NCBI RefSeq assembly: GCF_900277125.1
Contig: NZ_OPYN01000179.1
Span: 30,396 to 94,395 of the forward strand
From: Pseudomonas inefficax
GTDB lineage: Bacteria > Pseudomonadota > Gammaproteobacteria > Pseudomonadales > Pseudomonadaceae
Reading direction: 5' to 3'
DNA: 64,000 bases
The stretch's first letter is position 1. Every line of letters begins with the position of its first letter. The position numbers and the translations under genes are program-made. Positions 16,495-24,562 of the stretch are shown piece by piece. The notes beneath the pieces were generated by a model that was not told the origin of the DNA, made no database searches, and saw only the letters and a program-made list of their open reading frames with translations.

Positions 16495-16592
16495 TGGCCC
16501 CTTCGCGGGCTTGCCCGCTCCCACAGGGACACCACAGGGCCTGAGGGCGGCGCGGTCCTTGTGGGAGCGGGCAAGCCCGCGAAAGGGCCAGA
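16495..16592. repeat. class A BIME
   Basis: Inverted pair TGGCCCCTTCGCGGGCTTGC and its near-complement ending CGCGAAAGGGCCA, in the gap between the permease start and the MFS stop. Confidence 0.85.
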
Positions 16593-16604
16593 AAAGGCGA
16601 GCGA

Positions 16605-17825
16605 TCAACCATTATGCAACCGATCCCGCCTGGCCAGTGTCGGGAACAGTTTTATCCACACCCCAGTCACCAGCAAAGTGCCCACCCCACCCAGCACCAC
16701 CGCCGGCACTGTACCAAACCAGTGCGCGGTCACCCCCGATTCGAACTCGCCGAGCTGGTTCGAGGCACCAATGAACAAGCCGTTCACTGCACTCACCCGC
16801 CCGCGCATTTCATCCGGCGTCTCCAGCTGCACAAAAGCTCCGCGAATGACCATGCTGATCATGTCCGCCGCGCCCAGCACCACCAGCACTGCCAGCGAAA
16901 ACCAGAACGAGGTCGACAGGCCGAAGGCGATGGTCGCCACGCCGAATACGCCCACCGCGGTGAACATGGTCCGCCCTACGTTGCGTTCGAACGGGAAGCG
17001 CGCCAGCCACAGCGACATCAGCAACGCCCCCACCGCTGGTGCCGAGCGCAGCAGGCCCAGGCCCAGCGGGCCGGTGAGCAGGATGTCCTTGGCGAACACC
17101 GGCAGCAGCGCGGTGGCCCCGCCCAGCAGTACGGCGAACAAGTCCAGCGAGATGGCGCCGAGGATGTCGGGCCGGCTGCGGATGAAGCGGATGCCGGCCA
17201 GTAGCGACTCAATGCTGGCGCGTCCGCGCTGGGCCACCTGGCCGCGCGCCTGCAGGCTCAGGGTCAGCACGCAGGCGATGGCGTACAGGGCCACGGTAGG
17301 GCCGTATACCCAGATGCTGCCGAAGGCATACAGGAAACCGCCCACCGCCGGCGCCACGATGGTTGCTGCCTGGGTAGCCGAGGCCGAAGCCGCCACCGCG
17401 CGCGGGAACAGCCCGGCCGGTACCACGTTGGGCAGCAGCGCCTGGGTCGCCGGCATTTCGAATGAACGCGTGGCACCGAGCAGGAAGGCGAGGGCGAAGA
17501 TCAGCTCGCGGGTGACGTTGTCGGTGGCACTGCCCAACGCCAGTGCCAGGGCTATCAGTCCCTGCAGGCTCTGGCACAGCGCAGCGACCTTGCGCCGATC
17601 ATAGCGGTCGGCGACATGCCCGGTGTGCAGCATGAACAGCACCCGTGGGGCGAACTCGACCAGGCCGACCAGGCCCAGATCCAGCACATTGCCGGTCAAC
17701 TGGTAGAGGTGCCAGCCGATAGCCACGGTGAGCATCTGGAAGCCGCTGGCAGTAAACACGCGGGCCAGCCAGAAGGCCAGGAAAGGGCGGTGGTGACGCA
17801 ACAACTGCGGTGCGGAATCGGACAT
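16605..17825 (-). CDS. MFS transporter, EntS-like (MFS_3)
   Basis: 406 residues from ATG 17825, with twelve predicted membrane segments. FLAFWLARVFTASGFQM at the N-terminus, HVADRYDRRKV after segment 2 (the MFS loop 2-3 motif) and the central GLLRSAPAVGALLMSLWLARFP fit the enterobactin-exporter-like branch of the superfamily. It probably exports a small molecule; the substrate is unknown. A 17-bp inverted repeat 48 bp upstream may bind a repressor. It diverges from cioA. Confidence 0.82.
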   Translation of the reverse strand: MSDSAPQLLRHHRPFLAFWLARVFTASGFQMLTVAIGWHLYQLTGNVLDLGLVGLVEFAPRVLFMLHTGHVADRYDRRKVAALCQSLQGLIALALALGSATDNVTRELIFALAFLLGATRSFEMPATQALLPNVVPAGLFPRAVAASASATQAATIVAPAVGGFLYAFGSIWVYGPTVALYAIACVLTLSLQARGQVAQRGRASIESLLAGIRFIRSRPDILGAISLDLFAVLLGGATALLPVFAKDILLTGPLGLGLLRSAPAVGALLMSLWLARFPFERNVGRTMFTAVGVFGVATIAFGLSTSFWFSLAVLVVLGAADMISMVIRGAFVQLETPDEMRGRVSAVNGLFIGASNQLGEFESGVTAHWFGTVPAVVLGGVGTLLVTGVWIKLFPTLARRDRLHNG

Positions 17826-17872
17826 CGGAAACCAGGGGCCTCGGCGCAGTAGAGGGGGACGCAGCGTATCAT

Positions 17873-17889
17873 CTGTTTGTAACAAACAG
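17873..17889. promoter_or_regulatory. 17-bp palindrome upstream of the MFS gene
   Basis: CTGTTTGT-A-ACAAACAG is a perfect inverted repeat around one base, followed by a further half-site (TTACTGTTTG). The size and symmetry suit a TetR-type or similar dimer operator; no regulator gene is adjacent. Confidence 0.5.
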
Positions 17890-18009
17890 TTACTGTTTGC
17901 CGAGATCGGCACTTTTTCACGCGCTGTGAAAGGGGGTGGGGCAACCGGTCACGCGGCAATCAACCACACGGCCCGGCGGCCCATTCAGGACTATGCTTCC
18001 TAGCAATCG

Positions 18010-18023
18010 TTGATCTGGATCAA
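18010..18023. promoter_or_regulatory. ANR/FNR box upstream of cioAB
   Basis: TTGATCTGGATCAA is a perfect TTGAT-N4-ATCAA match, 147 bp before the cioA start. It predicts oxygen-dependent control by ANR; in Pseudomonas ANR usually represses the cyanide-insensitive oxidase at low oxygen. Confidence 0.75.
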
Positions 18024-18169
18024 TCGTTCCAGATGTAACGATCGGGCCCTTGGGCTGAAATCCCTGCGATCGAACAGAACAATTCCAACGCGCCGCACTC
18101 GACTACCGTGGGGGCAGTGGGCGATTGGGCCAGCGGCCCGGACGCCGGATTATCTGAAGAGGAAGCACC

Positions 18170-19606
18170 ATGTTCGGAATAGAGGCCTTAGAGCTCGCCC
18201 GAATGCAGTTTGCCTTTACCGTATCGTTCCATATCCTGTTCCCGGCCATCACCATTGGCCTGGCGAGCTACCTGGCAGTCCTCGAAGGCCTCTGGCTGCG
18301 GACCAACAACCAGGTCTACCGTGACCTTTATCACTTCTGGTCGAAAATCTTCGCCGTCAACTTCGGCATGGGCGTGGTTTCCGGCCTGGTGATGGCCTAC
18401 CAGTTCGGTACCAACTGGAGCCGCTTCTCCGACTTTGCCGGGGCCATTACCGGCCCGTTGCTCACTTACGAGGTGCTGACCGCATTCTTCCTCGAGGCTG
18501 GCTTCCTGGGGGTCATGCTGTTTGGCTGGAACCGCGTCGGTCGAGGCCTGCACTTCTTCTCCACGGTGATGGTGGCACTCGGCACCCTGGTCTCGACCTT
18601 CTGGATCCTCGCCTCCAACAGTTGGATGCAAACCCCGCAAGGCCACGAGATCATCGATGGCCGGGTGGTGCCAGTGGACTGGTTTGCGGTGGTGTTCAAC
18701 CCCTCCTTCCCCTACCGCCTGATGCACATGGCCACTGCCGCGTTCGTTGCCACCGCGTTCTTCGTCGGTGCCTCGGCGGCCTGGCACCTGCTGCGCGGGC
18801 GTGACAACCCGGCGGTACGCAAGATGCTGTCGATGGCCATGTGGATGGCGCTGATCGTCGCCCCGATCCAGGCGGTGATCGGTGACTTCCATGGCCTCAA
18901 CACCCTCAAGCACCAACCGGTGAAAATCGCCGCGATCGAAGGCCACTGGGAGAACGTGCCCGGCGAGCCGACCCCGCTGATCTTGTTCGGCATCCCCGAC
19001 ATGCAGGCCGAAACCACCCGCTTCAAGCTCGAGATCCCGGCCCTCGGCAGCCTGATCCTGACCCACAGCCTGGACAAGCAGGTGCCGGCGATGAAGGAGT
19101 TCCCGCCCGAAGACCGGCCCAACTCGACCATCGTCTTCTGGTCGTTCCGGATCATGGTCGGGCTGGGCTTCCTGATGATCTTCGTCGGCCTGTGGAGCCT
19201 CTGGCTGCGCAAGCGCGGCACGCTCTACACCTCGCGGCCATTCCTGCACCTGGCCTTGTGGATGGGACCTTCCGGGTTGATCGCGTTGCTGGCCGGCTGG
19301 TTTACCACTGAAATCGGCCGTCAGCCCTGGGTGGTGTATGGCCTGATGCGTACGGCGGACGGCGTGTCCAACCACAGTTACGCCCAGCTCGGCTTCACCC
19401 TTGTGGCTTTCGTGGTGGTGTATTTCGCCCTGTTCGGCACCGGCCTTGGCTACATGATGCGCCTGGTGCGCAAAGGCCCGCAGACCGGTGAGGGTGACGA
19501 GCACAACCCGGGTGGCCCTGGCACCAAACGCACGCCGGCGCGGCCGCTGTCCGCCGCCGATGATGGCCATGAGGCCAATTCCGCCAGCCTGAGCAAGGAA
19601 CACTGA
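18170..19606 (+). CDS. cioA: cyanide-insensitive bd-type quinol oxidase subunit I
   Basis: 478 residues with about nine membrane helices. His21 corresponds to the haem ligand His19 of E. coli CydA, and GRQPW at 383-387 is the invariant quinol-oxidase motif. The protein is shorter than E. coli CydA (about 520) because the Q-loop is short, the mark of the CIO type. It oxidises ubiquinol and reduces oxygen to water in the inner membrane. AGAGGAAG precedes ATG 18170. It is first in an operon with cioB and a small third gene. Confidence 0.93.
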   Translation: MFGIEALELARMQFAFTVSFHILFPAITIGLASYLAVLEGLWLRTNNQVYRDLYHFWSKIFAVNFGMGVVSGLVMAYQFGTNWSRFSDFAGAITGPLLTYEVLTAFFLEAGFLGVMLFGWNRVGRGLHFFSTVMVALGTLVSTFWILASNSWMQTPQGHEIIDGRVVPVDWFAVVFNPSFPYRLMHMATAAFVATAFFVGASAAWHLLRGRDNPAVRKMLSMAMWMALIVAPIQAVIGDFHGLNTLKHQPVKIAAIEGHWENVPGEPTPLILFGIPDMQAETTRFKLEIPALGSLILTHSLDKQVPAMKEFPPEDRPNSTIVFWSFRIMVGLGFLMIFVGLWSLWLRKRGTLYTSRPFLHLALWMGPSGLIALLAGWFTTEIGRQPWVVYGLMRTADGVSNHSYAQLGFTLVAFVVVYFALFGTGLGYMMRLVRKGPQTGEGDEHNPGGPGTKRTPARPLSAADDGHEANSASLSKEH

Positions 19607-19609
19607 GCC

Positions 19610-20617
19610 ATGGGTATCGACCTTTCGCTGATCTGGGCCGTGATCATCATCTTCGGCGTCATGATGTACGTGGTGATGGATGGCTTCGACCTGGGCATCG
19701 GCATGCTCTTCCCGTTCGTCAAGGGCGAGCGGGACCGCGATGTAATGATGAACACCGTCGCCCCCGTATGGGACGGTAACGAAACCTGGCTGGTGCTAGG
19801 CGGTGCGGGGCTGTTCGGGGCATTCCCGATGGCCTACTCGGTAGTGCTGGAGGCGCTGTACCTGCCGTTGATCCTGATGCTGATCGGCCTGATCTTCCGC
19901 GGCGTGGCCTTCGAGTTTCGTTTCAAGGCCACCGCCGACAAGCGCCATATCTGGGACAAGGCGTTCATCGGGGGCTCGCTGGTTGCCACTTTCTTCCAGG
20001 GCGTGGCGCTGGGTGCTTTCCTCGAAGGCTTCAAGGTGGTCGACCGGCATTTCGCCGGTGGCACCCTTGACTGGCTGACCCCGTTCAGCCTGTTCTGCGG
20101 GCTGGGACTGATCGTTGCCTACACGCTGCTGGGCTGCACCTGGCTGATCATGAAGACCGAAGGGCCGCTGCAGCAGAAGATGCACGACATCGCCCGGCCG
20201 CTGGCGCTGGTGCTATTGGTGGTGATCGGCATCGTCAGCCTGTGGACACCGATCGCCTACCCGCAGATCGCCGACCGCTGGTTCAGCATGCCTAACCTGG
20301 TCTGGTTCATGCCCGTGCCGATCCTGGTGCTGGTAACCTTCTACGGGTTGCTCAAGGCGGTGGCGCGCAATGCGCACTACACGCCGTTCCTGTTGACGCT
20401 GGTGCTGATCTTCCTTGGCTACAGCGGCCTGGGCATCAGCCTGTGGCCGAACATCATCCCGCCGTCGATTTCGATCTGGGATGCCGCGGCGCCACCGCAG
20501 AGCCAGGGCTTCATGCTGGTGGGCACACTGTTCATCCTGCCGTTCATCCTCATGTATACCTTCTGGAGCTACTACGTGTTCCGCGGCAAGGTGACCCATG
20601 AAGACGGCTATCACTAG
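19610..20617 (+). CDS. cioB: cyanide-insensitive bd-type quinol oxidase subunit II
   Basis: 335 residues, polytopic. The N-terminus has GVMMYVVMDGFDLGIGMLFP, then APVWDGNETWLVLGGAGLFGAFP, both hallmarks of bd oxidase subunit II, and QSQGFMLVGTLFILPFILMYT near the end. It starts 3 bp after the cioA stop, so translation is coupled. It forms the heterodimer with CioA and stabilises the haem site. Confidence 0.95.
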   Translation: MGIDLSLIWAVIIIFGVMMYVVMDGFDLGIGMLFPFVKGERDRDVMMNTVAPVWDGNETWLVLGGAGLFGAFPMAYSVVLEALYLPLILMLIGLIFRGVAFEFRFKATADKRHIWDKAFIGGSLVATFFQGVALGAFLEGFKVVDRHFAGGTLDWLTPFSLFCGLGLIVAYTLLGCTWLIMKTEGPLQQKMHDIARPLALVLLVVIGIVSLWTPIAYPQIADRWFSMPNLVWFMPVPILVLVTFYGLLKAVARNAHYTPFLLTLVLIFLGYSGLGISLWPNIIPPSISIWDAAAPPQSQGFMLVGTLFILPFILMYTFWSYYVFRGKVTHEDGYH

Positions 20618-20626
20618 GAGGGCAGC

Positions 20627-20782
20627 ATGATGACCGGCAAGCATGGTTTTGAAGAGAAGAAACCTTTGTGGCAGCGGCTGGGCTGGCTGCTGCTCATCTG
20701 GGCGATGAGCGTGGCGGCCCTGGGCGTGGCGGCCTGGGTGATGCGCCTGTTCATGGGGGCCGCCGGCCTGACCACCCATTGA
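20627..20782 (+). CDS. DUF2474-type small membrane protein of the cio operon
   Basis: 51 residues, one membrane helix (LGWLLLIWAMSVAALGVAAW) after a charged N-terminus (EEKKPLWQRL). AGGAGG lies 5 bases before ATG 20627 and 8 before the next in-frame ATG at 20630, so the second start (50 residues) may be the real one. The position directly behind cioB and the size resemble the CydX/CbdX subunits of E. coli-type bd oxidases, so a role in assembly or stability of CioAB is inferred. Confidence 0.8.
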   Translation: MMTGKHGFEEKKPLWQRLGWLLLIWAMSVAALGVAAWVMRLFMGAAGLTTH

Positions 20783-20789
20783 ACCCAAT

Positions 20790-20910
20790 GGGGGCGCTTT
20801 GCGCCCCTTTCGCGACACAAGGCCGCTCCTACAGGGACCGCGATCACTCAGATTGTCGCGTCTCCCTGTTGGAGCGGCCTTGTGTCGCGATGGGCTGCGA
20901 AGCAGCCCCA
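20790..20910. repeat. class B BIME
   Basis: Starts with a strong GGGGCGC-TTT-GCGCCCC stem followed by TTT, which could end the cio transcript, then CGCGACACAAGGCCGCTCC and its complement ending AAGCAGCCCC. It lies between convergent cio and rlmG. Confidence 0.85.
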
Positions 20911-20914
20911 GGGC

Positions 20915-22039
20915 CTATTTACGGGCTTTCAGGATAACGAACTTGGGCGTAGCCGCGACCTGCTCCACCCCGCGGAACAAACGCGCCAGCTTGCTGTGGT
21001 AGCCCAGATGCCGGTTACCCACGATATACAAAGCCCCACCCACCACCAACGCCTCACGCGCCTGCTGGAACATGCGCCAAGCCAGGAAATCGCCCACCAC
21101 CTGCTGCTGGTGGAACGGCGGGTTGCAAAGCACCACATCCAGCGACTGCTTCTCTACCCCGGCCAACCCATCGGCTGCTTCGAACACCGCCGGGCGCTCG
21201 CCCAGCGCGGCCTGCCAGTTCTCCCGCGCCGATTGCACCGCCATGTACGACTCGTCAACCAAGGTGTATTGAGCATCCGGGTTGACCAGGGCGCTGGCTA
21301 TCGCCAGCACGCCATTGCCGCAGCCCAGGTCCGCTACCCGCGCACGGCCCAGTTCGCGGGGCAGGTGCGGCAGGAACGCCCGCGTGCCGATATCCAGCCC
21401 CTCACGGCAGAACACGTTGGCGTGGTTGAGCAGTTCCAGCGCAGGCGCATCGAGGCGGTAGCGGCTAGGGTAGGGCGAGCGGGCAACCGGCCGTTCGGCC
21501 ACCGTCGCAGTCAGCAAGCGGGCCTTTTTCTGCGCCAGTGAGGCCTGCACCGGGCCGATGTACTTCTCCATCAGATCACCGGCCGCTCGTGGCAGGTGCT
21601 TGATCATCGCCCCGGCAATCACCTGCGCACCAGGCGCCAGGTGGCCCTGCAGGCGGATCAGTTGTTCTTCGAGCAGGGCCAGGGTCTTGGGCACGCGCAC
21701 CAGTACCCGATCGAACGGGCCTTGCCAGTGTTCGCTGGCCGGCACGAACGGCACGCTGTCGAACGGCAGGCCATTGCGTGCCAGGTTCTTTTCCAGGGCC
21801 AGGTGCGCCAGGTGCGAATCGCCACTGCTGACCACCTGCAGCTTGCCTGCCAGGCTGGCGGCCAGGGCGCCGAAGCTGTCATTGAGCACCAGCACCCGGC
21901 AGTTGGCCTCGGGGGCCTGTTCGTGCAACTGCGCTAGCAGGTACTCGTCGGCGGCATCGAAAGCCTGCAGCGGGTCGTTGGCCTGTTCCGGCTGGCGGAT
22001 CAGGTCGAGTTCGGCGTATGGGGTGGTCAACAGGGGCAT
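20915..22039 (-). CDS. rlmG: 23S rRNA (guanine-1835-N2)-methyltransferase
   Basis: 374 residues from ATG 22039, the family length; a proline-rich in-frame extension upstream is rejected. It has the duplicated RsmC/RlmG layout: a degenerate N-terminal methyltransferase half and a catalytic half with RVADLGCGNGVLAIAS (SAM motif) and NPPFH (N2-guanine motif). It methylates G1835 of 23S rRNA. Confidence 0.93.
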   Translation of the reverse strand: MPLLTTPYAELDLIRQPEQANDPLQAFDAADEYLLAQLHEQAPEANCRVLVLNDSFGALAASLAGKLQVVSSGDSHLAHLALEKNLARNGLPFDSVPFVPASEHWQGPFDRVLVRVPKTLALLEEQLIRLQGHLAPGAQVIAGAMIKHLPRAAGDLMEKYIGPVQASLAQKKARLLTATVAERPVARSPYPSRYRLDAPALELLNHANVFCREGLDIGTRAFLPHLPRELGRARVADLGCGNGVLAIASALVNPDAQYTLVDESYMAVQSARENWQAALGERPAVFEAADGLAGVEKQSLDVVLCNPPFHQQQVVGDFLAWRMFQQAREALVVGGALYIVGNRHLGYHSKLARLFRGVEQVAATPKFVILKARK

Positions 22040-22136
22040 GGCGTCTGGCTCGGGTACGAAACTGCCCGTTGCGGTTCGCACCGGGCTTTGCCGGGGCGAT
22101 TCTACAGGGCTTTGCCCAAGGTCGCAGGTTTGAAGC

Positions 22137-22844
22137 TCAGATCCAGCCACGCATGGCGGCGATGGCGATGGCACCGGCCTTGTTGGCGGCGTTGGTCTTG
22201 GTGATGACACTGCGGATATGGAAGTTCACCGTGCTTTGCGACAGCGACAGTATGCAGGCCACGTCGTTGGCAGTCTTGCCGGCGGCCGACCATTTCAGCA
22301 CTTCCAGCTCCCGCTCGCTTATTTTTGGTTGCGGCGGGCACAGTGCCTTGAGGTGGTGTTCGCCAAGTACCGCATGCAGGGTTTGGCACAACCAATGCAC
22401 ATTGCCCGCCTTGCTGTAGAGTTCGAGCTTGTCGATGGCCCCGGCGGGCCTGGCCACGCTGATCTGGCTTTCGTTGTGCTGGTGGTCATGCAAAGACTGA
22501 GTCCAGCCATGACGCAGACCGTTCCGGCAGGCCGCTTCACGAAACTGCGGGGCCTCGCGATACAGGTCGTCGGTCCACAGCACCGGCATGGTCGAGCTAT
22601 GGCTCACATTGGCGGCCGGGTCCTGCTTGTAGAACTCTTCGCGCTGGTAGCGCTCGATCCACTTGTGGGGGTAATTGCTGTACAGGAACAGGCGGGGTGT
22701 TTGCGTCGCGATCTGGATGCGAATGTTCAGCCCCAGGTACTCCATGCCCATGTCCTGTGCCAGGTGTACGGCGATGTCGAACAACCTCTGTGGGCAGCGT
22801 TCGTTGGCGAACGCGAGAAGATGCTCGGGTTTCCAATTAAGCAT
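22137..22844 (-). CDS. ppoR: LuxR-type AHL receptor without a synthase (PpoR)
   Basis: 235 residues. Residues about 15-165 are the autoinducer-binding domain with all six conserved residues in order: Trp and Tyr in KWIERY, Asp-Pro in QDPAAN, Trp in VLWTDD and Gly in LRHG. Residues about 170-235 are the GerE helix-turn-helix (SERELEVLKWSAAGKTANDV, then STVNFHIR). No luxI gene is present nearby, so it is a LuxR solo. Size and sequence recall P. putida PpoR, which binds 3-oxo-C6-homoserine lactone. It diverges from fpr. Confidence 0.88.
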   Translation of the reverse strand: MLNWKPEHLLAFANERCPQRLFDIAVHLAQDMGMEYLGLNIRIQIATQTPRLFLYSNYPHKWIERYQREEFYKQDPAANVSHSSTMPVLWTDDLYREAPQFREAACRNGLRHGWTQSLHDHQHNESQISVARPAGAIDKLELYSKAGNVHWLCQTLHAVLGEHHLKALCPPQPKISERELEVLKWSAAGKTANDVACILSLSQSTVNFHIRSVITKTNAANKAGAIAIAAMRGWI

Positions 22845-23055
22845 CTGAAATGCTCCTTGCCTCGGGATCCAGTCCGTTTGGGTGCCCGCATCAGTGTAGG
22901 AAAAGACTTGCCGAATCGCTGAGATTTTTTTGTTATAGGGGTCAGGATTCGCTACGACTTCGGCAGGATCGCCGTAGATGAGGCCCTACAAAGCAGTGGT
23001 TTTTATCCGCGCCACTTTGCGCGACACTGTGCGCACGCCAAACTTGGAGCCCGAT

Positions 23056-23832
23056 ATGACCGCTAGCGCCGAAAAGTTCACCCGCCAGACCCTGCTCGAT
23101 GTTCAGCCGCTCACGCCGAACCTCTTCAGCCTGCGGGTTACGCGCGATGCGGGGTTCCGCTTCCGTTCCGGCCAGTTCGCCCGCCTGGGTGTGACCAAGG
23201 CCGATGGCAGCGTGGTGTGGCGCGCCTATTCCATGGTCAGCGCGCCCCATGACGAGCACCTCGATTTCTTCTCGATCGTGGTGCCAGGAGGGGAGTTCAC
23301 CAGCGAGCTGAGCCGGCTGGGGGCAGGCGATACCCTGCTGATCGACCGCCAGGCCTTCGGCTTCCTGACTCTCGACCGCTTCGTTGGAGGCCGCGACCTG
23401 TGGTTGCTGGCGACCGGTACTGGCATTGCGCCGTTCATGTCGATCCTGCAGGACTTCGAGGCCTGGGTGCGTTTCGACAACATCAAGCTGGTCTATTCGG
23501 TGCGCGAAGCGAAAGAGCTGGCCTATGTGGATGAGATCGCCGGGCTGGAACAGCGTGATTACCTGGCCGAATTCGCCGGCAAGTTGCAGTTCATTCCGGT
23601 GGTGACTCGTGAACAGCACCCAGGTGCGTTGAACCAGCGTATTACCACGCTGATCGAGAATGGCGGGCTGGAGGAGGCGGCGGGGTTGCAACTGTCGCCG
23701 GAGCACTCGCGGGTGATGCTGTGTGGCAACCCGGAGATGATTGATGAAACGCGCAAGGTACTGAAGGCGCGCGACCTGCAGTTGAGCCTGAGCAAGCGGC
23801 CGGGGCAGGTGGCTGTGGAAAACTACTGGTAA
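23056..23832 (+). CDS. fpr: ferredoxin--NADP+ reductase
   Basis: 258 residues from ATG 23056, with GGAG at good spacing; an upstream in-frame start is rejected. It shows the FAD motif RAYSMVSAP (RxYS), the FAD phosphate stretch VVPGGEFTSEL and the NADP motif LLATGTGIAPFMS. It ends in ENYW, an aromatic C-terminus as in the E. coli-type subclass, not the VEKAFVEK-like end of the other Pseudomonas Fpr. It exchanges electrons between NADPH and ferredoxin or flavodoxin and is linked to oxidative stress. Pseudomonads have two such reductases; which one this is remains uncertain. Confidence 0.9.
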   Translation: MTASAEKFTRQTLLDVQPLTPNLFSLRVTRDAGFRFRSGQFARLGVTKADGSVVWRAYSMVSAPHDEHLDFFSIVVPGGEFTSELSRLGAGDTLLIDRQAFGFLTLDRFVGGRDLWLLATGTGIAPFMSILQDFEAWVRFDNIKLVYSVREAKELAYVDEIAGLEQRDYLAEFAGKLQFIPVVTREQHPGALNQRITTLIENGGLEEAAGLQLSPEHSRVMLCGNPEMIDETRKVLKARDLQLSLSKRPGQVAVENYW

Positions 23833-23839
23833 GGCCGTT

Positions 23840-23961
23840 GGGGCCGCTTTGCGGCCCATCGCGACACAAGGCCGCTCCTACAGGGGAGCGCGACTTCCTG
23901 GGAGATGCAAAAGCCTTGTAGGAGCGGCCTTGTGTCGCGATAGGGCTGCAAGGCAGCCCCC
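23840..23961. repeat. class B BIME
   Basis: GGGGCCGCTTTGCGGCCC, then CGCGACACAAGGCCGCTCC and complement ending AAGGCAGCCCC; between convergent fpr and mscL. Confidence 0.85.
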
Positions 23962-23968
23962 GGCAATC

Positions 23969-24388
23969 TCAGGGCAAGCGGTTCTGGTTCTGCGTCTTGA
24001 GCAAATCGCGAATCTCGGTCAGCAAGGTCTCTTCAGCCGAAGGCACTGGCGGCGCAGACGGCGCCACGGCTTCTTCGCGCTTCAAGCGGTTGATCGCCTT
24101 GACCCCCATGAAGATGGCAAAGGCCACGATCACGAAGTCGATCACGGTCTGGATGAACTTGCCATACGCCAGCACCACCGCCGGAATGTCACCTTCGGCA
24201 GCCTTCAGGGTAATTGCCAGGTCGCTGAAGTCCACGCCACCGATCAACAGGCCCAGTGGCGGCATGACCACGTCACCGACGAAAGACGAGACGATCTTGC
24301 CGAAGGCCGCGCCAATGATGATACCAACCGCCATGTCGACGACATTGCCTTTGACCGCGAAGGCCTTGAACTCACTGATCATGCCCAT
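23969..24388 (-). CDS. mscL: large-conductance mechanosensitive channel
   Basis: 139 residues from ATG 24388 (AAGGAA upstream). The N-terminal helix MGMISEFKAFAVKGNVVDMA, the pore-lining first membrane segment with VGIIIGAAFGKIVSS, the second segment near 75-95 and the basic C-terminal cytoplasmic helix are all typical. It forms the inner-membrane channel that opens on hypo-osmotic shock. Convergent with fpr. Confidence 0.95.
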   Translation of the reverse strand: MGMISEFKAFAVKGNVVDMAVGIIIGAAFGKIVSSFVGDVVMPPLGLLIGGVDFSDLAITLKAAEGDIPAVVLAYGKFIQTVIDFVIVAFAIFMGVKAINRLKREEAVAPSAPPVPSAEETLLTEIRDLLKTQNQNRLP

Positions 24389-24562
24389 GTTTGGTTCCTT
24401 GTAACAAAAGGTAAGGTTTACGCAGTGTAAGCCACTCAAACGCTTCATGCGTTGTGCTCAGGGCCACAGACTGCGGTTAGAACGAATAGTTTTGTCGCAT
24501 CCCAAGGCGTTCGAGACACATCCAGCTCGGCTATCATGGCGGTTTTTCCTGGAGACCCAGCC

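Larger units (their letters stand above)
17826..18169. other. divergent promoter region, MFS gene / cioAB
   Basis: 344 bp with no gene. It holds the 17-bp palindrome at 17873-17889 on the MFS side and the ANR/FNR box at 18010-18023 on the cioA side, and is otherwise unremarkable. Confidence 0.7.
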
